64,000 nucleotides of DNA from Vanessa cardui (Eukaryota; Arthropoda; Insecta; Lepidoptera; Nymphalidae): the NCBI RefSeq assembly GCF_905220365.1, contig NC_061134.1:1875001-1939000 (forward strand). The letters are read 5' to 3'. Numbering within the stretch: position 1 is the first letter of the stretch; every line of letters starts with the position of its first letter. This document shows positions 17,725 to 29,930 of this stretch, in pieces. The notes beneath the pieces were generated by a model. It ran no database searches. It saw nothing but the letters and a program-made list of their open reading frames with translations, and had not been told where the DNA came from. Position numbers and translations under genes: made by a program.

Positions 17725-20069
17725 CTGGAAGTTAACATAACAGTAAATAATCATACTCGTTTTAACACTAATTATGTTGCATAAAATTTTAGGTCATAGA
17801 TAGGAATCCGGGCAAAGGGCTGAAATTAATCTAGTGGTGGGTGGTAAAGGATAACACTAGTAGGTGATCTATATGGATTAAATTCTTCCAACTGTATCTT
17901 TCAACTCCCTGGGCCACCACCGATTAGCACTGAGGTGATAAGCACATACTCATAATAAATATTGTTTAAAGAATATTAGCGGACTTATTTTTTTCTTCAA
18001 ATTTCAATAAACCCTACCGCGACAAAAAATAATACACAATATAATAAAGAAACACATATATTTAGAAGTTTCTAAAGTGATGATATAAATGAATACATCA
18101 TTTGAAGTAGGGGCGGATCGTTAGTAGTGTATACTAACTGTAATATGTAAGTATAGTGTATTAGTTAAATGGAATTACATCGTAACAATAAACATAACTG
18201 GTCACCATTAGCATATACATAAACATAACAAATAGAGTTATAACAGATATGCAAAAGAGAAGATGAAAAAAAATTTGAATAATACACATTTGCGTATACG
18301 AAGCGAACATTATCGTCGGCGAGCGTATTTACACAGGCCGGCATTGAACCAGTTAGCGGCGTAACGGTACAAAAACTTAATGGGGCTAGGGTTATCGATA
18401 TGCACTTATCTAGGATGTATATCTTTACATCTCATGGGAACCAGTGGTTTAAATAATAATACAATTAGTATTATTTGTGACAATTTATGTTCTTAAGATA
18501 TATCTTGTGATATATAAAGTGATAGGTACTTTTATTTTAGTAACAATTGTTAAATATGTAATTATAATTAATGTAAATGTAATTATAGAGAAAAGTTATA
18601 AATTATATAATTGTTAATACTAATCTCTATGACCAACGGATGTGAAAAGCAAAGATTAATGCGGGCGAACCCGCGTGGAGTCGTAAGTCTATTATAGAGT
18701 ATAAACTTTCGTAGAAACGTAGTCTTCCAACCGCAAAATGAGTAATTAAAATAGACAACTTAAACATTGAATTGACGCGATGTCATCAGTCGAGATCATA
18801 TATAATCAATGAATAGTATATAACTTTCAGTATACATTCGCGAAAAATCCAGATTTTCTAGGGCTAATACATACCTAGGCTTACATACGTAGTTAAGTGG
18901 AATAGTGTTATATTATATCTAAATGAATAATATAGGAAAGGTAAGAAAGTAAATCGTATGCAATATGTATATCTAAGATTTTTGCTTCGATTGGTATAGG
19001 AAATGGGTATAAATATAGATTCCTTTGAAAGAATCATAACAGTCTTCCCACGCTTATTGAGTTGAGCAGGGACATGAAGAAGGAACATATTTATCAATGG
19101 CTCAAAACATATAGAAATATAGAGACAAAGTGAGAACCGTCAAATATAATAATCAAATATAGATCCGCTCGTGAGCGGTGGTAAAGGAAAAAAAGTCTTG
19201 AATGAAATATTCCACATTATTGCACTGACACAAGCATGTATCACGTTTACTACAGAGACCCATCCTTAAATGTGCTATGTAAACTGTGATAAAGAATAAA
19301 ATAAATAAAAAAAGAATACAATGTAATAAAGAGCAGTGGAGTGATTATCATACAATCATTATATATAAAAATTTAAATTCAATGTGAAAGAGTGCCAACC
19401 TTTAAAATTTTCTATCAATTTTATTTTATTTCCTATATTTATGTATTTTACACATCTACACATTCGAATACGTCTTGAAGGTGAATGATAGAGAATGCAG
19501 TAGGGTTGCCCACATTTTGTAAAATTAAGTTAAGATTATATTAACATAAAATTATAACTTTATAATATCTCAATATCTTGATAGAAGACTTCAATAAAGT
19601 TAATATTGTTACGCGATTACATATAAGGATCATTTTACTACTATATTCTCACAGGTAAACCGAAACTGTGTTACGTCAGCAGTAGTTTCCAGATAAGGTT
19701 ATATTTCCCTTGAGAAATACGACATCAAAATATACACTTCAAATACACACAAACACTTGCATGTTATAATATTTTTCAGTAGTAATTGATGGTTTTTTAT
19801 ATCTCCCAATAGTACAAACAAATGTCAATTCCTAATTTCACCCGTATGAAGTATAAAAAGAAAGATAGTTTTATAAATAAAAGTAAGGAAAGCGTAATAA
19901 GCGAAAACAGTAATAATAAACTAATATTTTCCGAACGACAAGGTAGGTCAAATTTATGTTAATAGCGGTTTTGATCAACCGAGAAAAATGGGCAAGGTGA
20001 TTAGTAGAAATTATTATATGCTGTTTTGTATGATGTCGATTTCAACCATAGCGGTCAATCTTAAGGGTT
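17725..20069. other. Start of very long Frl intron 1; no exon recognised
   Basis: Intron sequence upstream of exon 2. Apart from the short frame at 18344-18165 I see nothing. I looked for an exon encoding the usual QPMP..ELE.RF..VL end of the FMNL N-terminus on the minus strand and did not find it here or further right. Confidence 0.5.
18165..18344 (-). other. 59-codon open frame, possibly part of an interspersed repeat
   Basis: Frame MPACVNTLADDNVRFVYANV.. ending ..DQLCLLLRCNSI, with the frame also open for over 20 codons before the ATG. It is less AT-rich than its surroundings. No domain recognised; Cys- and Tyr-rich. It gives me the impression of a sequence that recurs in lepidopteran genomes, which I cannot verify. 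It is not a Frl exon by similarity. Confidence 0.2.
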
Positions 20070-20335
20070 AAGCCAGCTACGTAGATCATATTATAGTATA
20101 CAAACACAAGTGGACTCTTTAAACCTTCACTCATAATCCGATGGGACGGCAAATCCGACACGAACGGAAAAGATCAGGCGTGACCAGACCAATGATATAA
20201 CATTTTGAGGAGTGTTTACACTTCTCGACTCTCAGCTGTTAAGAATATTTCTAAGGAAAACTTAATAACTGCTCATCGGCCCCAACTGGGGTTTGAACCC
20301 AGGATTTGCGGCGTTACAATAAAAACACAGGCACA
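20070..20335 (-). repeat. Diverged tRNA-derived SINE (third family)
   Basis: CCGATGGGACGGCAAATCCG and GGGGTTTGAACCCAGGATT (a B box in reverse) define it; a related copy lies at 53430-53690. Confidence 0.55.
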
Positions 20336-20776
20336 AGTTACAACAAGGCAATTTGAATTAAAAATTTAACGCTATGTGACGTTTACTGAAGCCGTATCGT
20401 ATTTCGTTAATCATGCTGATGACTACTGCGGAATGTACCCAACTAATTACAAAAGTGGTAAATTTGTGGTTATCCTTTAACGACAACATTTTGATCGTTT
20501 ATTATTCAGAAATTTACGCGATACTTAGTTATTTTTGAAACAACTGTGTTGACCTACATAGTCGGACAGCAAATCTTCGATCAAGGTTCTGTTGTGGTGG
20601 AGGCTGTCAAAACTGTAATAGATATACCAAAATGAGTTTTGTAGATACTAAAACCATCTACCTACAAAACATACATTGTAATAATAATAGTTTCCCTATG
20701 CATTAAAAAACAAAGAAATACTAAATTCTTATCCTTAGAAATTAATTCCAATTTATCGATAAGTGAGCCCACTTTT

Positions 20777-21042
20777 AATTGAACCACCAATTGGAAGAAG
20801 GGAATAAATCCAAAAAATAGGAACGGAGATAATAAAACAAAGGTTCATAACTTTTTGCTTTCAACTTATAAACTTATAGGACATCAATGATTATTAAGAA
20901 AATATCAATCCTGATTTATTCACCGACAGACCTGCCTTAAATGTATAATATTTAGCCCTACGTCTAAAGAATGTAAGAGTTTATAAAAATGAATATATCG
21001 AAAAGTGGCGTTTATTCCCTTCTTCTAATTGGTGGCCCAATT
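20777..21042. mobile_element. MITE-like element with 32-bp inverted termini (family I)
   Basis: Arms AATTGAACCACCAATTGGAA.. (20777-20808) and its inverse at 21011-21042 match at 28 of 32 positions. The interior is AT-rich and non-coding. Only one copy is in the window. Confidence 0.75.
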
Positions 21043-21079
21043 ATGTCTGTCTGGAGTATGGATAGGTACTATTTACTCA

Positions 21080-21215
21080 TTAGATATTGACGGTGTTGCA
21101 GTTTGAAGGGGTAGTGAGCCAGTGCAACTACACGCAGGAGGGAAATCACTCAATGTAAGACATGTTTATTATTATTTACAGCACAAATGTTTATGAGGGT
21201 TTCATCACATAACCC
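21080..21215 (+). repeat. Fragment of repeat family F
   Basis: GTTTGAAGGGGTAGTGAGCC and AGTGCAACTACACGCAGGAG match the middle of family F, degraded. Confidence 0.5.
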
Positions 21216-21854
21216 ATTAACCCGTAACCCGATACATACACATTTTTAAAATTAATGTGTTCTTTAATTATTGACTTTTGTAAGCATGTTCAGCCCTGGT
21301 TAACACGTTTCAAGTGGGCCTGTTCATCTCTCTGTTTAAAGATTTTGCATACGATAGAACTAATGAGATCGGATGAATCTCAATTGCAAATTATTACCGT
21401 ATTCGTAATAAGATAAACGTACTCGAGATCATTATTTAAATTAAAAATTGCCTTCGATGTCATTCATTCCGACTTTATTGTTTCATTGAATCAATCAACT
21501 TGTTGATTATTTTCTTTTATATAATGAGATAACATGTATTATTTATAGGTCTATTAATGTTGCTATTTATTCAAAATCTATCTGAACCGGCTTTGCACAG
21601 ATCTTTTTTTTTCCTAGCCACACCTTCTCAGACATACGCAGAACATTTTAACAATGTTTCCTCACCATTGGTGAATTGATTCAGGAATGCATTTAGGATA
21701 CACATACAAAAATTTGTTAAGAAAAATATTGACTTATTGTTTAAATTTTATATTAGTATTCAGATTAGTGTATAAAATATATTTAATTATTGTGTTGGTT
21801 ATAGATGCTTTGACTAGTGACTATGTATTTTTTAAATTAAATGCGCTAAAATCA

Positions 21855-22000
21855 AATCAAACCAAAATAAACTTTATATTTACAAGCACTTTTGAATCGT
21901 CATTTTACAATTAAGTGAAGCTACCACCGGTTCGGAAAGTAGATTTCACCGAGAAGAACCGGCAAGACACTCAGTAGTTACTAGTTATTCTTTTTCTTAT
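21855..22000 (-). repeat. Short repeat family C
   Basis: AAAATAAACTTTATATTTAC, CTACCACCGGTTCGGAAAGT and ACCGGCAAGACACTCAGTAG match the family in reverse. Confidence 0.75.
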
Positions 22001-22779
22001 AATTATATCAAACCAATAATTTACACCTAAAAGTTTTCGTTTAGAAAAAAAAGAAATGAATTGATGCGTTCTTCATTTTTTCAAAAAATATTTTTTAGTC
22101 TCAATAGTTTTAGTCTTATATAATACATATATAGATTTAAATTTATAATTTGTCAATGTTAAACCAAAATAAGGTTTCGTATCAATTAATCTCTTTCATG
22201 GGCACACGTGTAAAATTTTTATTTAAATTCCAACCCAGCCAAATAAAACACATATCTCATTTAACAAAGATCATTTCTCTAATGACTTTTAAACCGTTGC
22301 TTACGATGATGTACGAGCACATAACAAGATCTTAAGGTGAACGACCTTACGTATGTTTACAGCAAATATTGAATCCGATGGTCCATTCACCGCCTACTCC
22401 ATTCATTTTTTTTTCTGATCGCACGAAATGAAATGCGCACACTCGATTTCTAGTGCCTTGTCGACACTTTTATATTTACCTATTCATGTGACTATAATAC
22501 ATTTTTTTTAATAATATTTTACTGGTGGGTTTTCAAGGTCAAATTTGTTTGATAGAGGGTGAACCTCTAATGTCAGAACGTACTCTTTAACATGTTATTG
22601 AGCAAAGACATAAGCTTTTTTTGTTCTGTAATGATGTTTTTAATCATGAGGTATTTATATATCATGTATGGAAATCAACTTAATATAACTACTAAGCACT
22701 AACTCCACGCTTTTGTGTTTAAATATTATAACGAAAACTTAAGATTAAGAGTCAAATAAAAAAATTACGTACAATTATT
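22001..22779. other. Intron 1 stretch, no gene seen
   Basis: AT-rich. A 61-codon frame at 22150-22335 (plus) has no recognisable feature. Confidence 0.5.
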
Positions 22780-22947
22780 TTAAAATAGCATTACAAGTAA
22801 ATGCATAATACCTAGATGATATTGCAGAAACTGATAATGTACTGCATTGTATGTAAATAGCAAGTGTGCGTCGAGGTGTAAGACACGTGGTGTCATGGTG
22901 ACCATCTTGATAACCTTGCAAGTGCTGGGGTCCATGTCGAAAGCCAT
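22780..22947 (-). other. 55-codon open frame in a locally GC-richer island
   Basis: MAFDMDPSTCKVIKMVTMTP.. ; the first ~27 codons (22947-22866) are GC-richer than the surroundings. Not recognised. Could be a conserved fragment of an interspersed element, a lost gene piece or chance. No splice support links it to Frl. Confidence 0.2.
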
Positions 22948-23079
22948 GGGTCAGAGTTTACACATTGTTTATACAGGATAGGGACACCATTTCATCCTAA
23001 AGTGAAACGGGACAATAAAAAAAAAAACAAATGACGTTTTAACTTTTATCCATCCATGTAAGTCAATTACACGGAAATC

Positions 23080-23232
23080 AAAATCAAAATAAACTTTATT
23101 CAAGTGGGCTTTTACAAGTACGTTTGAATCGTTATTTAACAAACTATATTAAGTGAAGCTACTATCGGTTCGAAAAGTAAATTCTTCTGCGATTAACCGG
23201 CAAGAGACTCAGTAGTTCCTCTTTTTCATTTT
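23080..23232 (-). repeat. Short repeat family C
   Basis: Begins with (ATCAAA)n, then AATAAACTTTATTCAAGTGG and CGGCAAGAGACTCAGTAG. Reverse orientation. Confidence 0.8.
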
Positions 23233-24506
23233 TAGTTAATTAATTATATTATAAGTATCTGTTTGCAATTTATCATGCCTGGAAGTCAACAAGTATATAT
23301 AATTCAACGCTTTTTTTAATGTCTGCATAATCTTGTATTGAATAATATGCCTTCTGTACCCATGTATTTTATTTACAAATGATTTAAATTTATGAAACGG
23401 CAAAATTAAAAATAACTGTGGATTTTAATTTAGAAACCTTGCTGACACTATTAATGAGAACTGAAAACTAAAAATGATTGTAACATAGATATTTAAACTT
23501 TACATATAAATATAGTGACAAACAAACATTCTGAATTACTCATAAAAATAAAAAATAAATCTAATCTGAGAACGCAGCGGTTCTTGATCAGATTAACTCT
23601 ACACATACTCGTTTTATACCTTCTAGGTAACACATTATTGAAATGTATGCCTTGGAATTATAAAAGTAAACACAAGATGAAACAGAAGTTATAATTTAAA
23701 TTTACTAATAGTCCTCCCTATTTATTCCTAGTTAAACAGGACTTGTGGCCACCCTAGAATGGGATATTGTTCCTTAAGTGTTATTTTCTATAAACACGAT
23801 TAGAAAGTATTATGGCTTTCATAGATTCATCAGTTTGAAATCGGTTTTGTTCATCTTGGTATAATATAATTATGATACAGGCATATATAAAATATTTTTT
23901 TATAAACAGGTTTTAAGCATAGATATACCAAATAGGATTACCATTTCATAATATATTTTAGAATTAAATAGATAAATTAATGTGATATAATATTTTTTGA
24001 AATTTTTCAATTTTCTTTGATATAATAAAAATTTACAATGAAGTAAAAAAACAAAATACTTCATACGAAGCATTTATTTCTCGACTGGCAACACTGTGAG
24101 ATAACTGGAATAAGCAATTAAATGTATTACTGCAAAAAAAACATCTCACAGTTAAAAAAAATATTAATCATAGTCTGTCTAACATCGATATAATATTGCA
24201 TCTGTGCTCTTAAACACACACGATCCGGTAAGTAATAGGATTATTATAATTATAAGCGGTGTACTCATCCATTAAATGGGCTTTTATACGCAACCTGTTT
24301 AATATTCTATAAGATTACACTATTACATGAATATCGTTTACATAAGTATGCGTGTGAACTTCCCACCGTGTTTATTTAAACAAAACAAGTAATACTTTGG
24401 AATACGCGAACGCGGATTTTTGATATGGAGATTTACGTTTTTAAGAAGTCGCAATACGTAGGTACTTGGAAATTCATTTGAAATTTTATAAAAATCGGTT
24501 TATACA
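23233..24506. other. Intron 1 stretch, no gene seen
   Basis: AT-rich, no recognised repeat or coding signal. Confidence 0.5.
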
Positions 24507-24740
24507 TAACTAGCAACCCGGCCCAGCTTCGCATGGGCAATACTGATACTAAACACATTAAAAACTTCTACAAATTTACAATTTTTCTTTACTATACTGT
24601 CCATGTATTATATACAAAAACACTCCTCGCGAATCACACTACCTACTAAAAAAAGTGCATCAAAATCTGTTGCGTAATTTTAAAGATCTAATCATACATA
24701 GGGATAGACCGCGGTAAGCGATTTTGTTTTATACTATGTT
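24507..24740 (+). repeat. Interspersed repeat family E
   Basis: Starts ACTAGCAACCCGGCCCAGCT and continues CGCATGGGCAATACTGATAC; ends GCGGTAAGCGATTTTGTTTT. A second partial copy follows at about 24938-25085 (CTAGAGGTCCCTCCCGGCTT). Confidence 0.7.
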
Positions 24741-25564
24741 GTTATAAGTAACCGTTATTGAGCAAAATAATCCACTATTGTTTTGAAGATATTTTAATGT
24801 ATTTAATTTAACAAGCTGTACGTGTGGTTTCACCCGCTTGCGTTTCCCATCCTTGACGGCCGTAGCTTTGCTACGTAACCTTTCACAATTTTTCATCGAT
24901 GATAAAAGATTTTTCTAATCGTACTATTACATACTACTAGAGGTCCCTCCCGGCTTTGCACGGGTGTTTTTTTCCCACATGTTTAACAATTGTCGTTATA
25001 TGTCAACTTATTTACGCAAAAACTATCTATCAGTGAAAACCGCATGAAAATCAGTCGTTGGTGGCTGGGACTTTGTTTTAAAATATGTAGCGAAGATTAG
25101 CGGGTTCAAAAACATCAGCTGCATGATGTGATAGCCTATAATTAAAAGGACATTTAAGTTTTTGTTAATAGTTTCATAATGAAATAATGTTTTCTTTTGT
25201 TGGTTATCCAAATAATAAAATAATAGCTAAGTATATATAGCTATAATGGAGTCTACATATATTACCACTTTTTAGATTAATTCTGTATGTACATCATAAA
25301 TATAGGCGTTTCTTATTATAAATTAGAATAAAAAAATATTTTCTATAATAATAAAAGTGACAAAACATTTGAGTAGTCACCTATCAGACACACAAATGTG
25401 TTCCTCGTTAAATATTTACCCAAGACTCGGTAACTGTGACCGTTTTGTCAACATTTGTAGTCTCACCGTTTATTTCTCATCTAAACTGAGGAAAATGAAT
25501 ACTTTTACACAAAAGAAACGGGTTAAGTCCTCGTCTAGTAGCGGGATATTATTTAATTGTGTCT

Positions 25565-25893
25565 TTAAACTTTGACTCGACAAGATTCGAGATGGCCTAG
25601 TGGTTAGAACGCGTGCATCTTAACCGATGATTGCGTGTTCAAACCCAGGCAAGCACCACTGATTCATGTGCTTAATTTGTCTTTATAATTCATCTCGTGC
25701 TCAGCGGCGAAGGAAAACATCGCGAGGAAACCTGCATGTGACAAATTTCATAGAAATTCTGCCACATGTGTATTCCACCAACCCGCTTTGGAACAGCGTG
25801 GTGTAATATGTTTCAAACGTTCTCCTCAAAGGGAGAGGAGGCCTTTATCCCAGCAGCGGGAATTTGCAGGCTGTTGTTGTTGTTAAACTTTGA
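25565..25893 (+). repeat. tRNA-derived SINE, Metulj-like (family A), with target-site duplication
   Basis: Body 25576-25882 with GAGATGGCCTAGTGGTTAGA, GTGTTCAAACCCAGGC and a (GTT)n tail. Flanked by the perfect 11-bp duplication TTAAACTTTGA at 25565-25575 and 25883-25893, direct evidence of retroposition. Confidence 0.9.
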
Positions 25894-25952
25894 GAAGTGG
25901 TCAGAAACTGGTCATTTGATTAATGCCCCTTAAAATAATTTAATGGAAAAAA

Positions 25953-26190
25953 ATAAGAAACCCTGTATATGTCCCATAGCTGAGCAAAAGTCTCTATCCT
26001 CTTTTGGAGACGGTTTGGAACTTAAGTGGAATAAGTACGCTTCTAGAATACGAAATGATTAAAAGGTGCTTGGCCAATTTTGATCCGACACATGCATATT
26101 TGCAGACTATATTTTCTTTCACCGCCGAACGAGAAATAACTCGGAAAGTTCAAACACTGAACGAGTTAAATTCATAATGCCCAATCCTAC
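25953..26190 (-). repeat. Strongly diverged family A SINE
   Basis: CCCATAGCTGAGCAAAAGTC, GGAGACGGTTTGGAAC and CTTTCACCGCCGAACGAGAA follow the family order in reverse with many changes. Confidence 0.5.
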
Positions 26191-26565
26191 TTCCCTCACT
26201 AAATTTGAAATTCTAATATTAAGCGTCTACTTAGCAAAAAGAGTATGCTAAAATCGAAATAAATCGAATCTATAGTTTCAGAGCAGTGGGCCATCGGCGC
26301 TCGAACGTAATTTAATCATAACAATAAATTAATTCCATTAGCACTCAATCAAATGCGAGTTAATTCCGAGTAATATCAGTTATTTCGTAAAAGGCTAACT
26401 CGGTTTCTGATACGTATTTTACGAGTGTTTCGTTTTTACGACGCCGTTAGCGCTGAAGTTAAGACATCGCTGATATGAACCCGTGATACCTTTCACCTTT
26501 TATCTTATCGACTCACCTCACGATTGAATTGAAGAACAATTCAAGCATTACCTTTTTGTTTCGAT

Positions 26566-26886
26566 CCGCGACGGCCCAGTGGTTATAAGACTTGAAATTT
26601 AACCTATGATGAGTTTAGAATCGGGTCAAGCACTATTGAATTCATGTGCTTTTTTGACACATAAATTTGTATTTATAATTTATCTCGTGCGTTAAGGGTA
26701 GCATCGGGGAACTTGCAGCTGGTCTATGCGAATCAGCTACGTTATGTATTAACCCGCATTGGAGCAACGAATAGGAAGCAACAAATAAACGAGGATGTTT
26801 GACTAACTCCACCAGAGTTAGTCAAACATTTTCCTCAAAAAGGAAAATATTTTCAACTGTGGAACAATAACAGATTGGTAATTTAA
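26566..26886 (+). repeat. Strongly diverged family A SINE containing a perfect hairpin
   Basis: GCGACGGCCCAGTGGTTATA, AATTTATCTCGTGCGTTAAG and CCCGCATTGGAGCAACG follow the family order. A 15-bp perfect inverted repeat with a 5-nt loop lies at 26795-26829. Confidence 0.6.
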
Positions 26887-28852
26887 TTAAATTAACATTC
26901 TTTAATTTTTGGCTTTTAACTGTGCCAAAATGGCACAGATTATTACGCCATCATTAAAATTTACTTAATAAATGACAATTAAGCTGACAATTTAAATTAA
27001 CAAAAAAAGGTTTTATATATTTTGATCTACGAAGTGACAACTTTTACTTTGTGCAAGCCCGTCTAGGTACTCAAATAAAGTATTAAGTTTTGATTTGGAG
27101 AGTGAGTGAACTAATGTAACTATAGGCATAAGGAATAGAACATCCTGTAGAAGTTCGTAGAGCACTTAAGTTGTAACGGGTTGTTCATATTTCGAACAAT
27201 TTCGCAAGGTATAAATGATTAGAAAAAAATAACTCGATTTTAGTCTTTTTGTTCATAAATTAAATAAATCGCAATACCAACATACAATATTAAATCATAT
27301 GAAACTTATAAATACAGGTAAAATCGCGAAATCAATGCAACCTACAATAGAGCATAACTAGGGATTATTATATGTCGCTTCGCATCGATGTTTGCAATAA
27401 ATGAGAGAATTAAATAATAACATTTTATAGTCTATACAAGTAGACTTAACTAACATGCAACTTATGAATTGCCATAATTTGTTCGGAATTTAAAATCAAC
27501 ATAAAAACTCTTTTTTATCAATGATAAATAGTCGTATATTTTTTTTAACATCGATTATTTATTCGAATTTTAAACGAATATCATATAAAAATAGATGTAA
27601 ACATTCAGAAAACCGTAAACTAACGAAAAAGTGCTTGAGTAGAACAAAAATAAAATGTGCGTGCAGCTGAGTCACGGTCGCATTTTATTTTAGATAGCGC
27701 CACACTGAATGAGCTCTTATGTAAACCGACAACACTATATTTATAACGATAGTAATGGGATGATGAATTATCGATAAACCTCTACGTGTTATATTTAAGA
27801 ATAATAATATTTCGTTCCAAATATAAAATATAAGTAATTAATATAAATCCTTCTTGTGTACATAAATATAGCGAATATTTGATAAGTCAGGAAAAAAAAA
27901 ACTAAAATCAAATAAACATATTTATTATATGATACCTATCTATATACATATCAAATATCTTTAAAACCGGTTAAATAATTTTTAGGTCATTGCTTATTAA
28001 AACATATAAATAAACTTGATTTATCAGGCGACCTTCTCGTACATACAGCGCAATTAAAACGTATAAAAACCAGACCTATTTAAAACGGTTGTTTTTTTTT
28101 TCATTACAATCTAAAGCCAGTATGCAATTTAACAAATGACTATAAAATCATCGTCATTGTGAATGATTCAGAGGGAAAAACAAGAAGGAAACACGCGCGA
28201 TTAGAATTTTAATGGTGTGGTTTCAATGCCGTTGCGACCATTTACGTAATATTGAATACATTATAATATATAAATCAGCGCCTCGTATACATTTAGAACA
28301 CTGCTATTTTTCAAATTAACATATTTAGTATCGATTCGTTTTAACAGTCGGTGCTCTTTCAACGATTCGTATTATAGTTATTATAGCTACCATTTACTTT
28401 TTATTTAATCTATGTATTTAATTAAGTATTATAATAGTTCGAGAGTTTTCCTTCAAATAGAAATAAATATAATTAATTATTTAAATACCATTGACGAAAC
28501 AAATTTTTTATATTCAAGATAATCTTACATATATAATAACTTGTTACTCTCGATATAAAAATGATCAACAATATGTCATGGCTGTCTGTAGATAGCAAAT
28601 CATCGAATATAATTTAATAGAAAGTGAAAGTATCTATGTTAAGGTGTTATTTTGAACGCTTCAATAACGAATTACGTCCGTGAACAACATTGTAAAAAAA
28701 ATTAAATGTCAAAATAAGTAACAAGTATGTGTCCGATTCGATAACTTGAAACACTCTCGCCCCAATAAAATTATATTACTTTTTCTTTTTAATACCTAGT
28801 ATCAAATGTAAAGTTCAAGTAATAAATTTATTATGTACTATCTTTAAAAAAA
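26887..28852. other. Intron 1 stretch, no gene seen
   Basis: AT-rich. A 20-bp shred of family F (GTGCAAGCCCGTCTAGGTAC) lies near 27052. Nothing else assigned. Confidence 0.5.
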
Positions 28853-29015
28853 AAATCAAAATCAAAATAACTCTATTCAAGTAGGCTTTTACAAGCACTT
28901 TTGAATCGTCATTTTATAATTAAGTGAAGCTACCACCGGTTCGGAAAGTGAATCTACTTTCCGAACCGGTGGTAGTACGGAGAAGAACCGGCAAGAAACT
29001 CAGTAGTTATTCTTT
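28853..29015 (-). repeat. Family C repeat with an internal perfect palindrome
   Basis: Usual body in reverse (AATCAAAATAACTCTATTCA, CTACCACCGGTTCGGAAAGT), but the last block is followed after GAATCT by its exact 20-bp inverse (28956-28975), then the normal end. Confidence 0.8.
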
Positions 29016-29640
29016 TTTAAAATTTAAAAATATCGACTACGATATAACGTTAACGCATTATAGTCTTTATTTTCTATTTCTACGATATCGATAACTTTCA
29101 CGCCACTATCATTACCGGAGTGATTCAGCCCTTCGGTTGATACTTGAACGAATATAGTCCGCGTCCTTCGACGGAGTCAACTCACGATTCAACGGAAGGG
29201 CGGAAATGATAGTCTGTTATTAGAATAAATATATTTTTCAACGATAACAAATTAATCATAAGTGACTGAACAATATCACGTCGTTATTATTTATAAATTG
29301 ATCAATAAACCTGAATGTTACTGTAATCAAAATCACTAGAGCTATTTCATTCAGAAATAAACAAAATAAATGTGCCTAATTTACCGCATAATATATTTTA
29401 TCGCAATATACCGTGGAATTTCAATTTAATGGATAAAAATATTCAAGATCAAGAGAACGAGGCTCGCATATAGATCAGACGGCACCGTGGCTAAAAAATC
29501 CTTTCCCACGATATCTGATGGTGGGATAATCTTACCTTCTCCCCAAGAGTAATGGACACATTTACCGAGCATTGACATTCGTAAACCACTTTGCACATAA
29601 CAAATAAACACACGACTGAAACCTTATAACCAATCACATG

Positions 29641-29930
29641 TGTACAGCCTGTAAATTTCCCATTGCTCGGCAAAACCTCTTCTCCCTTTGTTGGTTAGGT
29701 TAGGTCAGCTCCACGGTACCAATTGGATTGGATTGGATTCACATATTGAACATTTTCGTCCAATTAGAAAAATGTAGCTTACTTCACGATGTTTTCCTTC
29801 ACCACCAAGCACGAGATGAATTATAAACATTAATTAATCTCACCTAAATTCAGTGGTGCTTTCCTGAGTTTGAACTCGCGATCATCGGTTTAGATATATG
29901 CATTCTAACTACGAGGCCATCTGGGCTCTA
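29641..29930 (-). repeat. Family A SINE, mosaic or rearranged copy
   Basis: Both ends are family A (CAGCCTGTAAATTTCCCATT on the left; TTTGAACTCGCGATCATCGG on the right), but the centre 29690-29780 is replaced by unrelated sequence with GGTTAGGTTAGG and ATTGGATTGGATTGG runs. Confidence 0.65.

Noticed and set aside
29693..29706. Interstitial telomere repeat (TTAGG)n
   Set aside because: Only two units; not evidence of a telomeric origin.
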